Positions 51,467-60,209 of a DNA stretch of 64,000 nt are shown in pieces. The notes under the pieces are model-generated. The model saw only the letters and a program-made list of their open reading frames with translations. It did not search any database and was not told the DNA's origin. The first letter of the stretch is position 1. Each line of letters starts with the position of its first letter. Location: NCBI RefSeq assembly GCF_000720925.1, contig NZ_JOEE01000006.1, positions 124,001 through 188,000 on the forward strand. The letters run 5' to 3'. The DNA is from Phycicoccus jejuensis. GTDB taxonomy: Bacteria; Actinomycetota; Actinomycetes; Actinomycetales; Dermatophilaceae. The position numbers were made by a program, and so were the translations under genes.

Positions 51467-54028
51467 GTGCTGCGCGCGACGCTGCGCGGCATCCTCGCGC
51501 ACAAGGTGCGGCTGCTGCTCAGCGGTGTCGCGGTCGTGCTCGGGGTGGCCTTCGTCGCCGGCTCGTACGTCTTCACCGACACCCTCGACCGCGCGTTCAC
51601 GGGGCTGACCAGCGGTGCGGTCGGTGACGTCATCGTCCGTCCCGGCAGCGCCGACGAGTCCGGCGGCGGGGGCGGCCCGCTCGGCGCCGCCGCGGTCCGC
51701 ACCGTGCCCGAGGACCTCGTGACCACGCTCGCCGGGGTGCCCGGGGCCGCTCGGGCGGACGGGCGGGTCACGACCTTCGGGACGTTCGTCGTCGACCGGC
51801 AGGGCAAGCTCGTCGGCGGCGGCGGGCCGCCGGGGATCGGTGTCTCGTACAGCTCCGGCCCGGCGGCCAACGGGACGCCGTCGGCCACCCTCGTCAGCGG
51901 TCGCTTCCCGGCCGCGGCCGGGGAGATCGTGCTCGACGCGACGTCCGCGCAGCGCTCCGGCTGGCGCATCGGCGACACCGTCCCTCTGCTCACCGCGGGG
52001 GCGCAGCCGCGCATCGAGGCGACCCTCGTCGGCACCGCCGAGTTCGGCGGCAGCTCGCTCGTCGGGGCCAGCGTCGTGATGTTCGACGCACGGCAGGCGC
52101 AGCAGCTCTTCCTCGACGGCGGCACCGGCTGGTCGACCGTCTGGGTGACGGCCGCCGCCGGCACCACGCAGGACCAGCTGCTGCGCTCGGTGCTGGCCGT
52201 GCTGCCTGAGGGGTTCCGCGCCGACACCGGCGACGCCACCTCGGCGCGCGCCGCGACGCGCATCGACGAGGCGCTCTCGTTCGTCACGACCTTCCTGCTC
52301 GTCTTCGCCGGGGTCGCCCTCACCGTCGGGGCGTTCCTCATCGTCAACACGTTCTCGATCCTCGTCGCGCAGCGCAGCCGCGAGCTCGCGCTGCTGCGGG
52401 CCATCGGCGCCAGCCGCCGGCAGGTGGCGCGCTCGGTGCTCGTCGAGGCCGGCATCGTCGGGTTCGTCGGCTCCGCGCTCGGCGTCGGGCTCGGCGTCCT
52501 GCTGGCCATCGGCATCCGGGCGGTGTTCGGGCGGGTGGGGCTCGACCTCGGGTCGACGCCGCTCGTCCTCGAGGGCCGCACGATCGTCGTCGCGCTGGCC
52601 GTCGGCGTGCTCGTCACCGTGGTGTCGGCGTACCTGCCGGCTCGGCGTGCGGGGCGGGTGCCGCCGGTCGCCGCGATGCGGGACGACGCCGTGCTCGCCG
52701 AGGGCGGCCTGCGCTGGCGGGTCGCGGTCGGCGCGCTGCTCCTCCTCGCCGGCGTGGTCGGCATCGTCGGGGGCCTGCTCGGGTGGGGCAGCGAACCGAC
52801 CTACGTCCTCGGCGTCGGCACCTTCGGGGTGCTCGTCGGGACGGCGCTGCTCAGCCCGGTGCTCGGCCGGCCGGTGCTCGGCGTCCTCGGGGCCCTGTAC
52901 CGCCGGGCCTTCGGGGCCGTCGGGCGGATGGCCGCGCAGAACGCGCGCCGCAACCCCCGACGCACCGGGGCCACGGCGTCCGCCCTGATGATCGGCGTCT
53001 CGCTCGTCACGCTCATGTCGGTGCTCGGCGCCTCGGCGAAGGCCAGCCTCGACAAGTCGCTCGCCGAGGACATCGTCGCGGACTACGTCGTCTCGAGCGT
53101 CGTCGGCCAGGGCTTCTCGGCCGCCATCACCGACGCGGTCGAGAAGGTGCCGGGGGTCGAGGAGGTCGTCCGGGTGCGCGGGGCGCGGCTCGAGGTCGCC
53201 GGGGACCGCGAGTTCGCGACCGGCGTCGACCCGGCCGGGGTCGTGCGCGTGGCCCGCCCCGACGTGACGGCCGGATCGCTCGAGACCCTGCGCGACGGCG
53301 ACGTCGCGCTCTCGACGAGCCAGGCCGCAGACCTGGGCCTGACGGTGGGCGACGCGGTGACGACGACCTTCGCGGGCGCGAAGGTCGAGGGTCGCGTGGT
53401 CGCGACCTACGAGCCGGACGCCGTGCTGCAGTCCGACGTCACCCTCACGCTCGGCACCTTCGACGAGCTCGGGGTTCCGCCGACCGACCGGACGGCCTTC
53501 GTCGTCGCGCAGCCCGGGACCGACCGGCCGGCCCTGAAGAGGGCGCTCGACGCCACCGTGGCCGACCTGCCGCTCGTGGGCGTCGCCGACCAGGCAGAGT
53601 TCGCGGCCGAGCAGCGCAAGCCCATCGACCAGCTGCTCTTCATCGTCTACGCCCTGCTCGGGCTCGCCGTCGTCATCGCGGTGCTCGGCATCGTCAACAC
53701 GCTCGCGCTCTCGGTCGTCGAGCGCGTGCGCGAGATCGGGCTGCTCCGCGCGGTCGGCCTCAGCCGCCGTCAGCTGCGCACGATGCTGCGCCTGGAGTCG
53801 GTGGCCATCGCCGTGCTCGGGGCGGTGCTCGGGGTCGTGCTGGGCCTGGTCTTCGCGGTCGCGCTGCAGCGCTCCCTCGCCGACGACGGCATCGACGTGC
53901 TGTCGGTCCCGTGGTCGCAGCTCGTCGGCTTCGTCGCGCTCGCCGCCGTCGTGGGTGTCCTCGCCGCCGTCTGGCCCGGCCGCCGCGCCGCCCGCCTCGA
54001 CGTCCTGCGGGCGATCGCGACCGAGTGA
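51467..54028 (+). CDS. FtsX-like ABC permease (MacB-type, two FtsX repeats)
   Basis: An 853-residue permease with a duplicated FtsX arrangement: helix 1 (about 12-35), a periplasm-like domain, three helices (about 270-400 region: LVFAGVALTVGAFLIVNTF), then the second copy with GVSLVTLMSVLGA, an outside domain and FIVYALLGLAVVIAVLGIVNT. RELALLRAIGASRRQ and REIGLLRAVGLSRRQ are the paired coupling motifs. GTG 51467 follows the ATPase stop by 1 nt. Probably exports or extracts a lipid or peptide; the actual substrate is unknown. Confidence 0.93.
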   Translation: MLRATLRGILAHKVRLLLSGVAVVLGVAFVAGSYVFTDTLDRAFTGLTSGAVGDVIVRPGSADESGGGGGPLGAAAVRTVPEDLVTTLAGVPGAARADGRVTTFGTFVVDRQGKLVGGGGPPGIGVSYSSGPAANGTPSATLVSGRFPAAAGEIVLDATSAQRSGWRIGDTVPLLTAGAQPRIEATLVGTAEFGGSSLVGASVVMFDARQAQQLFLDGGTGWSTVWVTAAAGTTQDQLLRSVLAVLPEGFRADTGDATSARAATRIDEALSFVTTFLLVFAGVALTVGAFLIVNTFSILVAQRSRELALLRAIGASRRQVARSVLVEAGIVGFVGSALGVGLGVLLAIGIRAVFGRVGLDLGSTPLVLEGRTIVVALAVGVLVTVVSAYLPARRAGRVPPVAAMRDDAVLAEGGLRWRVAVGALLLLAGVVGIVGGLLGWGSEPTYVLGVGTFGVLVGTALLSPVLGRPVLGVLGALYRRAFGAVGRMAAQNARRNPRRTGATASALMIGVSLVTLMSVLGASAKASLDKSLAEDIVADYVVSSVVGQGFSAAITDAVEKVPGVEEVVRVRGARLEVAGDREFATGVDPAGVVRVARPDVTAGSLETLRDGDVALSTSQAADLGLTVGDAVTTTFAGAKVEGRVVATYEPDAVLQSDVTLTLGTFDELGVPPTDRTAFVVAQPGTDRPALKRALDATVADLPLVGVADQAEFAAEQRKPIDQLLFIVYALLGLAVVIAVLGIVNTLALSVVERVREIGLLRAVGLSRRQLRTMLRLESVAIAVLGAVLGVVLGLVFAVALQRSLADDGIDVLSVPWSQLVGFVALAAVVGVLAAVWPGRRAARLDVLRAIATE

Positions 54029-54097
54029 CCCGGCCGGTCGACGGGCCGGTGACGCCACCCGCCCGCGGCGGCCGGGCCCGCGGGTAGCGTCACCGTC

Positions 54098-54616
54098 GTG
54101 GACGAACCCACGGAGCTGCCCCACCGACTCGCGCTGCGCGACGACGTCGTGACCCTCGAGCGGGCCCGCGTCGCCGACGTGCCCGCCGTCGTCGCGCTGC
54201 TGCGGGACGACGCCATCGGCGCTGGCCGGGAGGCGCCCGCGGACGCCGCCGGCGACGAACACCTCGCCCCCTACCGCGAGGCCTTCGCCGCCGTCGACGC
54301 CGACCCGAACCAGCTGCTCGTCGTCGCCCGGGACCCCGACGGCGAGGTCGTCGGCACGCTGCAGCTGACCCTGCTCCACGGGCTCTCCCGGGGCGGGGCG
54401 ACCCGGCTGCAGGTCGAGGCCGTCCGGGTCGCGTCCGCCCGCCGCGGGTCCGGCCTCGGACGTGCGCTGCTCACCTGGGCGGTCGCCTTCGGTCGCGCCC
54501 GCGGGGCGGTGCTCGCTCAGCTGACGACCGACCTCCGGCGCGAGGACGCCCGCCGCTTCTACGAGGACCTCGGCTGGGTGCACTCCCACGCCGGGCTCAA
54601 GCTCGACCTGCGCTGA
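54098..54616 (+). CDS. GNAT-family N-acetyltransferase
   Basis: A 172-residue acetyltransferase. The acetyl-CoA loop is VASARRGSGLGRALLTWAV (R/QxxGxG/A form), with QLTLLHGLSRGGATRLQVEAV before it and RFYEDLGWVHSHAGLKL at the end. The acceptor is unknown. GTG 54098 is 7 nt after TAGCGT, pointing to a leaderless mRNA. Its stop lies 3 bp from the stop of the convergent WXG100 gene, so the two transcripts must overlap or terminate inside each other. Confidence 0.9.
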   Translation: MDEPTELPHRLALRDDVVTLERARVADVPAVVALLRDDAIGAGREAPADAAGDEHLAPYREAFAAVDADPNQLLVVARDPDGEVVGTLQLTLLHGLSRGGATRLQVEAVRVASARRGSGLGRALLTWAVAFGRARGAVLAQLTTDLRREDARRFYEDLGWVHSHAGLKLDLR

Positions 54617-54619
54617 GGG

Positions 54620-54910
54620 TCACGAGAACATCCGCACCGCCTGGGCCTCGACCTCGGCGTACTGGGCGCCGGCCGCCCCGAGCACCCGCCCGATCGAGTC
54701 GAGCGACTCGCGGACCTGCTGCTGGGTGCCGCGCCACTGCTCGACGACCCCCTGGAACTGGGCCGACGCGCTGCCGGTCCACGCGTCCTGGAGGCCGACG
54801 AGCCGGGCGGTCATCGCGGCGACCTGCCCCTCGACCTCGGCGGAGATGCGGGCGACGTCGCCGGCGGCGGCGGTGATGCGGTCGGTGTCGACCTGGAACT
54901 GTGCGGACAC
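54620..54910 (-). CDS. WXG100-family (ESAT-6-like) protein
   Basis: A 96-residue helical hairpin protein with the central WXG turn in QDAWTGSASAQF (W about 45) and long amphipathic helices on both sides (TDRITAAAGDVARISAEVE, QQVRESLDSIGRVL). GTG 54910 has GAGGGGG upstream; a TAGCGT box near 54960 gives a leader of about 45 nt. No ESX ATPase, membrane channel or toxin gene is nearby, so it is an orphan secretion substrate or partner. Confidence 0.9.
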   Translation of the reverse strand: MSAQFQVDTDRITAAAGDVARISAEVEGQVAAMTARLVGLQDAWTGSASAQFQGVVEQWRGTQQQVRESLDSIGRVLGAAGAQYAEVEAQAVRMFS

Positions 54911-55239
54911 GAGGACCCCCTCGGGCTGGTGGGCGACCCGGTGGCCACCCGCTGTCTGCACGCTAGGTCGGCCGCCCGACCCGGCCGCGGAGTTTTCCAC
55001 AGGCCTGCCACCGGGCGGCGCCCCGCACCGGGTCCGGGCCGGGCGCGTGTGGGTCGGGGCGGGTGGTGGTCGGGCGCTCATCGCGTCGCCGCGGCTCGAG
55101 ACCCCGGTTCGTCCACGAGACCCCGGCTCGGAGGTCGTGTCTCGTGGACATTTCGGGGTGACCCCGAAAAGGTGAGGCAGGAGGGGACGGGGGTGTCGGG
55201 AGGGGACGGGGCGTCGGGGCCGGGGCCTACGATCGGCGG
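54911..55239. repeat. Non-coding gap with two hairpins (55111-55169)
   Basis: A 329-bp divergent gap. GTCCACGAGAC (55111-55121) pairs with 55139-55149; directly after it TTTCGGGG-TGA-CCCCGAAA (55151-55169) forms a second hairpin. The WXG100 promoter lies near 54960 and the Nudix gene's TACGAT box at 55228. I see no gene. Confidence 0.65.
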
Positions 55240-56013
55240 GTGGCCGTCCTCATCGATCCTCCGCGGGTCGAGGCGCACGGCCGGCGCTGGTCTCACCTCG
55301 TGAGCGACACGAGCCTCGCGGAGCTGCACGCCTTCGCCCGCCGGGTCGGCATCCCCGCCCGCGGGTTCGAGGGCGACCACTACGACGTCCCCGAGGAGCG
55401 CTACGCGGCCGTCGTGGCGGCCGGCGCCGAGCCGACCGACGCCCGCGAGCTGCTCCGCCGCCTCGTGGCGAGCGGGCTGCGGATGCAGAAGCGGCGCGGC
55501 GACAAGGGCGTGGCTCGCGTCACCGGCGTGCGACTGCCCGGGGTCGTCGTCGACGTCGACCTCATCCGCTCTCCACGCGACGCGACCCCGGACCGGGTCT
55601 TCGCGGCTCTCGTCCTCGTCCACGACGCCGCGGGCGACCTCGCGGTCGTGCGGTCGGTGTGGAGGGACGAGTGGGGTGCGCCGGGTGGTGCGCGCGAAGC
55701 CGGGGAGTCGGTGCGCGAGAACGCGGTCCGCGAGGTGCACGAGGAGACCGGGCTGTTCCTCGACCCTGCGGCGCTGCGACCGGTCGGCTACGAGCGCTTC
55801 CGTGCCGTCGAGGGGGAGGGGCCGTGGACGCGTGGCACCGACCTGCTCCAGCTCTTCGAGACGCACCTGGCGTCCGTCCGGCCGGCGCTGTCGTCGGCGC
55901 ACGACGACACCTCCGACCGCCGCTGGGTGACGAAGCCCGAGCTGCAGTCGCTCTGCGGCACGACCTTCTGGTGGCCGCTCGTCGACGCGGTGCTCAGCCG
56001 GCCAGCCGGGTGA
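55240..56013 (+). CDS. DUF4031-Nudix fusion protein
   Basis: A 257-residue two-domain protein. Residues 1-78 are DUF4031 (LIDPPRVEAHGRRWSHL, then HYDVPEERY). Residues about 115-255 are a Nudix hydrolase with the Nudix box GGAREAGESVRENAVREV followed by HEETGLFL, keeping GX5EX7REVHEETG. DUF4031 is of unknown function and usually a separate small gene; here it is joined to a pyrophosphohydrolase. GTG 55240 is 6 nt after TACGAT (leaderless). Its end overlaps the convergent HD gene by 20 bp. Confidence 0.87.
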   Translation: MAVLIDPPRVEAHGRRWSHLVSDTSLAELHAFARRVGIPARGFEGDHYDVPEERYAAVVAAGAEPTDARELLRRLVASGLRMQKRRGDKGVARVTGVRLPGVVVDVDLIRSPRDATPDRVFAALVLVHDAAGDLAVVRSVWRDEWGAPGGAREAGESVRENAVREVHEETGLFLDPAALRPVGYERFRAVEGEGPWTRGTDLLQLFETHLASVRPALSSAHDDTSDRRWVTKPELQSLCGTTFWWPLVDAVLSRPAG

Positions 56014-56650
56014 GCTCGCGCGCGAGGTTCTCGCGCGCCACGGGCTCCCACTCGCGCCGGGCGTGGGCCGACCGGTACACGTGTGGCCGCACGAGGAAGG
56101 GCCGCAGCACGGCGGAGCGGGCGGTCGCGTACTCGGCCGCCGGCACGTGCGCGTACTCCTCGCGCACCTGACGGCAGTACTCGTCGAACCGCGCTGTGGG
56201 AGAGGCGAGGATCCACAGGTCGGCGTCGTGCAGGGTGACTCGCGCGACGTCCGGCTCGGCGTCCTCGACCTCGTGGTCGAGCGTGTCGAGGACGAGGGTG
56301 ACGACGCGCTCCACGAGGTCCGGGGCGCAGCCCAGGGCGGACAGCTCACGAGCGGCGAGGTCCGCGCTCCGGCGCTCGTCGTCGCCCCCGCCCCGGCCCT
56401 CGTACACCGCGTCGTGGAACCACGCGGCGAGCGCGACGGCGGACCGGTCGGCGCGGCGGGTGCGCCCCCGTCGTGCGAGGAGGTCGGCGGCGGCGAGGAC
56501 CTCGGCGAGGTGCGCGAGGTCGTGATAGCGGCGGTGGGGCTCGCTCCAGCGGCCCAGGAGGTCGGCACCGAGGCGGTCGACGGCGGCGCGGTCCGCGCCG
56601 GGGACGGCGTCGGCGCAGTCGGCAACCCACCGTCGCTGCAGCCCGCTCAC
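55994..56650 (-). CDS. HD-domain metal-dependent phosphohydrolase-like protein
   Basis: A 218-residue protein of the predicted HD superfamily: RYHDLAHLAEVL (first His-Asp), AAWFHDAVYEG (core HD) and DDERRSADLAARELSALG, then LHDADLWILA with the distal Asp. This is the common bacterial group annotated as N-methyl-D-aspartate-receptor-like or HD hydrolases; no substrate is known. GTG 56650 is 6 nt after CAGAGT, suggesting a leaderless start. It overlaps the convergent Nudix gene by 20 bp. Confidence 0.87.
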   Translation of the reverse strand: MSGLQRRWVADCADAVPGADRAAVDRLGADLLGRWSEPHRRYHDLAHLAEVLAAADLLARRGRTRRADRSAVALAAWFHDAVYEGRGGGDDERRSADLAARELSALGCAPDLVERVVTLVLDTLDHEVEDAEPDVARVTLHDADLWILASPTARFDEYCRQVREEYAHVPAAEYATARSAVLRPFLVRPHVYRSAHARREWEPVARENLARELTRLAG

Positions 56651-56681
56651 CAGCCCACTCTGGCAGACCGGCCCGCGCCGG

Positions 56682-58655
56682 TCACGCGTCCCCGGTGCTC
56701 GTCCGCGGGCGGGCGCGCTCCCAGGCGCGGGCGTAGCGGCTGCCCGTGGCCAGCAGCAGGAGCCCGGTGGCGATGAAGGCCACCGACCGGACGACGCCGT
56801 CGAGGGCGGCGAGGTCGAAGAGGAAGAGCTTCGCGACGGCGACGGCGCTGAGCAGCAGGCCGCTGCGCAGGGCGAGGTCGGACTCGGACGGGTGCTCGAG
56901 CGAGTGCAGCAGCAGACCGGCGGCGGCCGTCATCCAGACGACGGTCGCGACGGCGTGCCCGGCGGTGAAGCCCGTTGCTCCAGCGCCGAGGCGCACCCCG
57001 GCCAGCGTCCCGACGCTCACGAGCGCCGTGGCGGTGGCGACCAGCCCGACCGCCCAGGCGAGGACGGCGGCGAGCCGGCGGACCGGCTCGGCGACACCAC
57101 GCACGGCGCAGGCGGCCCACCACGCGAGGACGGCCACGGCTGCGGCGAGGACGCTCGCCACGAAGGCCGAGGCGAGGTCGTGGTCGGTGGCCAGGCGGAC
57201 GGTCGTCACCGCGAGCGCGTCCGGCAGCCAGGCGAGGACCCCCAGCGCTCCCACGCCGGCGCCGAGGCCGAGGGCGATCCGCGAGCGGGTGGCCCCGGCG
57301 ACGGCGAGGTGGGCCAGGGCGAGGACGAGCAGACCGCTGCGCACGAAGCCGTCGGGGACGCCGGAGAGGACGGCCAGCACCGCACTGACGCTGCCCGCGG
57401 TGGCGGTCGTCACGAGCAGGTGCGGGGCGACCCGGCCGAGGGGCGCCCGGCCGAGGGCGGTCGCCGCGAGCAGCAGCACCGCCCCGACGGCGCCGTGGAC
57501 GAGGGCGCGCGGGGTCGACGACAGGGCGGCTGCGGCGGCGAGGGCACCCGTCGCGACGATCGCCAGTGCGGCGCTCGAGGCGATGTCGTCGGCGTCCCGG
57601 CGCACCGAGAGCGCGGAGGTGACGACGGTGGCGGCAAGCACGACCAGCCCGACGGCGACGAGGGGCGCCGCACCCGGCCGGCCGGCGGTGGCGGCCGCCC
57701 CGGCGAGCAGCGCCAGGATGACGGGGACGACCCGGACGAGCGTGAGCCACGGCGTCGTGCGGCCGCGCCCCGCCCACCACCCGACGGCGGCGAGCACCGC
57801 GAGGACGGCCGCGAGGACCCAGTCGGCGCGGCCGGCGACGACCGGCGCGAAGAGACCGCCACCGCCGACGAGGAGGACCGCGAGCAGCTCGCTGCCCCAG
57901 CGGCGCGCGACGAGCGACCCGAGCGCGCTCACCGCGAGGCAGAGCACGACGCCGACGGAGGCCGGGAGCCATCCGTAGAGCGCGGTGACGGCGACGACGT
58001 CGAGGTAGGCCACCGCGGCACCGGTGGCGACGAGCGCCACGGGGGCGCTCCCCGCGGGAGAACCCCGGTCGCGGTCGCGCGCCCCTCCGCGCACGCCGAG
58101 ACCACCGAGCAGTCCTGCGAGGAGCGCGCCCGCGGAGACCCGGGCGCCGGGGCCGAACCAGCCGTGACGGACGGCCAGGACGAGGAGCATCGCGACCCCG
58201 GAGAGCGTGACGACGGCGCCGGAGACCGCGAGCACACGGGTCACGGCACCCTCGCGCCGGTACCAGGGCCCGCCCGGCACGGGCGGGGGACCGACGACGG
58301 GCGGGCCGGCGGGCGGCGCCTGCGTCGACGGACGTGGCACCGGGCGGGACGGCGTCGACCCTGCAGACGACGCCGTCCGGCCCGGTGCTCCGGCCACCGC
58401 CGGGACGGGGACTCCCTGGTGTCCCGTCCCGGCGGCGTGGTGCGGGAGGCCGCCCTGCGCGGCTCCCGCGACCCCGCCCTGCGCGGGGCCTCCCGACCGG
58501 ACGGCGGCCGACGCCGTGCGGGGGGTGGTCGTGACGACCGGCTGCTGCTCGAGCTCGTGGCGGAGCCGGGCGAGACCGTTGCCGACGACGTACATCCGCT
58601 GCATCGCGTCGGCGAACTCGACCTCGAGGCGTGCCACGTCGTCCCGGTGCGTCAT
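56682..58655 (-). CDS. DUF2339 polytopic membrane protein
   Basis: A 657-residue protein. A short coiled segment (about 1-38) and a Pro/Gly/Ala linker (about 50-130) precede roughly 16-18 hydrophobic segments filling the rest, as in DUF2339. Phrases such as VALVATGAAVAYLDVVAVTALYG fit the repeated helix pairs of that family (quoted in part). Function unknown; a link to cell envelope or respiration has been guessed for distant members. The ATG at 58655 is 7 nt after GAGTCT. A terminator (58678) separates it from the HtrA gene. Confidence 0.85.
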   Translation of the reverse strand: MTHRDDVARLEVEFADAMQRMYVVGNGLARLRHELEQQPVVTTTPRTASAAVRSGGPAQGGVAGAAQGGLPHHAAGTGHQGVPVPAVAGAPGRTASSAGSTPSRPVPRPSTQAPPAGPPVVGPPPVPGGPWYRREGAVTRVLAVSGAVVTLSGVAMLLVLAVRHGWFGPGARVSAGALLAGLLGGLGVRGGARDRDRGSPAGSAPVALVATGAAVAYLDVVAVTALYGWLPASVGVVLCLAVSALGSLVARRWGSELLAVLLVGGGGLFAPVVAGRADWVLAAVLAVLAAVGWWAGRGRTTPWLTLVRVVPVILALLAGAAATAGRPGAAPLVAVGLVVLAATVVTSALSVRRDADDIASSAALAIVATGALAAAAALSSTPRALVHGAVGAVLLLAATALGRAPLGRVAPHLLVTTATAGSVSAVLAVLSGVPDGFVRSGLLVLALAHLAVAGATRSRIALGLGAGVGALGVLAWLPDALAVTTVRLATDHDLASAFVASVLAAAVAVLAWWAACAVRGVAEPVRRLAAVLAWAVGLVATATALVSVGTLAGVRLGAGATGFTAGHAVATVVWMTAAAGLLLHSLEHPSESDLALRSGLLLSAVAVAKLFLFDLAALDGVVRSVAFIATGLLLLATGSRYARAWERARPRTSTGDA

Positions 58656-58677
58656 GCCCCCAAGACTCCCGGCGGAC

Positions 58678-58730
58678 CCCGTCGGGGCGCCTGAGCACCG
58701 GTACTCAGCCGGTCCCGGCGCCCCGACGGG
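58678..58730. terminator. Terminator hairpin after the HtrA-like gene
   Basis: CCCGTCGGGGCGCC (58678-58691) pairs perfectly with 58717-58730. The loop contains a second small stem (TGAG/CTCA). It lies 7 bp beyond the protease stop codon on the minus strand. Confidence 0.78.
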
Positions 58731-58737
58731 TCGTCGG

Positions 58738-60144
58738 TCAGCCCTGGCTGCTCGCGGCCGCGGCGAGCGTCGCGCGGACCTCCGAGCTCTTGCCGTCGCG
58801 CAGGACGGTCAGCGTGACGGTGCTGCCGACGGACTGCTCGCGCACGTAGCCGATGAGCGACTCCGCGCCGTCGACCGGGTCACCGTTGACGGCGACGATG
58901 ACGTCGCCCTGGCGCAGGCCGGCCTTCTCGGCGGGGGTGCCGGACTCGACCTTGGTCACCTCGGCGCCCGAGCGGGTGGCCGAGCCGTCCGAGGCGGTGC
59001 CGTCCTGCGGGTAGACCCCGAGGTAGGCGTGCTGCGCCTTGCCGGTGTCGATGAGCTGCTTGGCGATCGACTGCACCTCGGTGGCCGGGATGGCGAAGCC
59101 GATGCCGATGCTGCCCGACTGCCCGCCGGAGGACTGGCCGAGCGAGGCGATCGAGGAGTTGATGCCCACGAGGCGGCCCGACGCGTCGACGAGGGCGCCG
59201 CCGCTGTTGCCGGGGTTGATCGCGGCCGAGGTCTGGATCGCGTTGGTGACGACCGGCTCCGCCTGCGTCTGCTGCTCCCGGAAACCGCCGTTGAAGGGGT
59301 TCTGCTGCTGCTGGGGCTCCTCGGCCTGCGTGCTGACCGGGCGGTTGAGCGCGCTGACGATGCCCGTCGTCACCGTGCCGGCGAGGCCGAGGGGGTTGCC
59401 GACGGCCATGACCGGGTCACCGACCGCGAGCGCCTCGGAGTCGCCCATCGAGATCGGCGTGAGGTCGTCGGGGGCGTTGTCGATGGTGATGACCGCGAGG
59501 TCGGTGGAGGGGTCGGTGCCGCGCACCTGGGCCGAGAACGTGCGGCCGTCGGCGAGGGTCACCTGCAGCTTCTGCGCGCCGGCGACGACGTGGTTGTTCG
59601 TCACGACGTGCGCGTCGCCGTCGATGATGACGCCCGAGCCCTGCGCCTCGCCGTTCGCGAGCTGCGCGGTGATGGCGACGACGCTCGGCGAGACCGCCTT
59701 GGCGGTCGCGGCCCAGTTCGGCGCGGACGCGTCGGCCTGCTGCACCGGCGCGGTGTCCGTGCCGCGACCCGACTGGGAGGTGGACACCGTCGACGTCGTC
59801 GAGGTGTCGTCCATCAGCCGGGTCGCGGCCAGGGTGCCGCCGGAGGACAGGACGGCGGCAAGCACCGCGACGCCGACGATCTCGGCGCCACGGCGACGAC
59901 CGGACCCGCGGGAGGGGACGCCCGAGGGTCCGGCACCCCCGGCCGGCCCGAACGGCCCCGACGGAGGGGGAGGGGCCATCGGACCGGTCGGGGTGCTCTG
60001 GGGGTACCCGGTGGGGACCGGGGTGGCCGGCGAGCCCTCGCCCGTCGGCTGCGTCGCGGTGGTGGTCCCACCGTGCGGGGTGTACCACTGCGGGGCGGTC
60101 CACGGGCCGGGGTTCTCCGGGGTGCGGGGCTGCTGGTCGTTCAT
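58738..60144 (-). CDS. HtrA/DegP-like serine protease with PDZ domain
   Basis: A 468-residue membrane-anchored protease. A Pro/Gly-rich cytosolic region (1-85) precedes one membrane helix (about 88-107). The trypsin-like domain has the triad H185 (TNNHVV), D215 (STDLAV) and S314 (GNSGGA). One PDZ domain spans about 360-460 (GTPAEKAGLRQGDVIVAVNG). It degrades or refolds damaged envelope proteins. ATG 60144 has AAGGAGA 11 nt ahead. It lies 65 bp after the two-component system, the same gene order as mycobacterial mprA-mprB-pepD. Confidence 0.92.
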   Translation of the reverse strand: MNDQQPRTPENPGPWTAPQWYTPHGGTTTATQPTGEGSPATPVPTGYPQSTPTGPMAPPPPSGPFGPAGGAGPSGVPSRGSGRRRGAEIVGVAVLAAVLSSGGTLAATRLMDDTSTTSTVSTSQSGRGTDTAPVQQADASAPNWAATAKAVSPSVVAITAQLANGEAQGSGVIIDGDAHVVTNNHVVAGAQKLQVTLADGRTFSAQVRGTDPSTDLAVITIDNAPDDLTPISMGDSEALAVGDPVMAVGNPLGLAGTVTTGIVSALNRPVSTQAEEPQQQQNPFNGGFREQQTQAEPVVTNAIQTSAAINPGNSGGALVDASGRLVGINSSIASLGQSSGGQSGSIGIGFAIPATEVQSIAKQLIDTGKAQHAYLGVYPQDGTASDGSATRSGAEVTKVESGTPAEKAGLRQGDVIVAVNGDPVDGAESLIGYVREQSVGSTVTLTVLRDGKSSEVRATLAAAASSQG

Positions 60145-60209
60145 CGCCGACGGGTCTCCTTCTGTTCGACTGGTCCCCACTCAACGCCCCCGAGGTGGGC
60201 GTGCGCTGG

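Noticed and set aside
49807..54589. Two minus-strand frames of about 1000 codons each
   Set aside because: Both are antisense to PhoD and the ABC transporter, whose motifs are unmistakable on the plus strand.
54993..55001. DnaA-box-like TTTTCCACA, possible origin
   Set aside because: A single one-mismatch box with no cluster, AT-rich stretch or dnaA/dnaN nearby.
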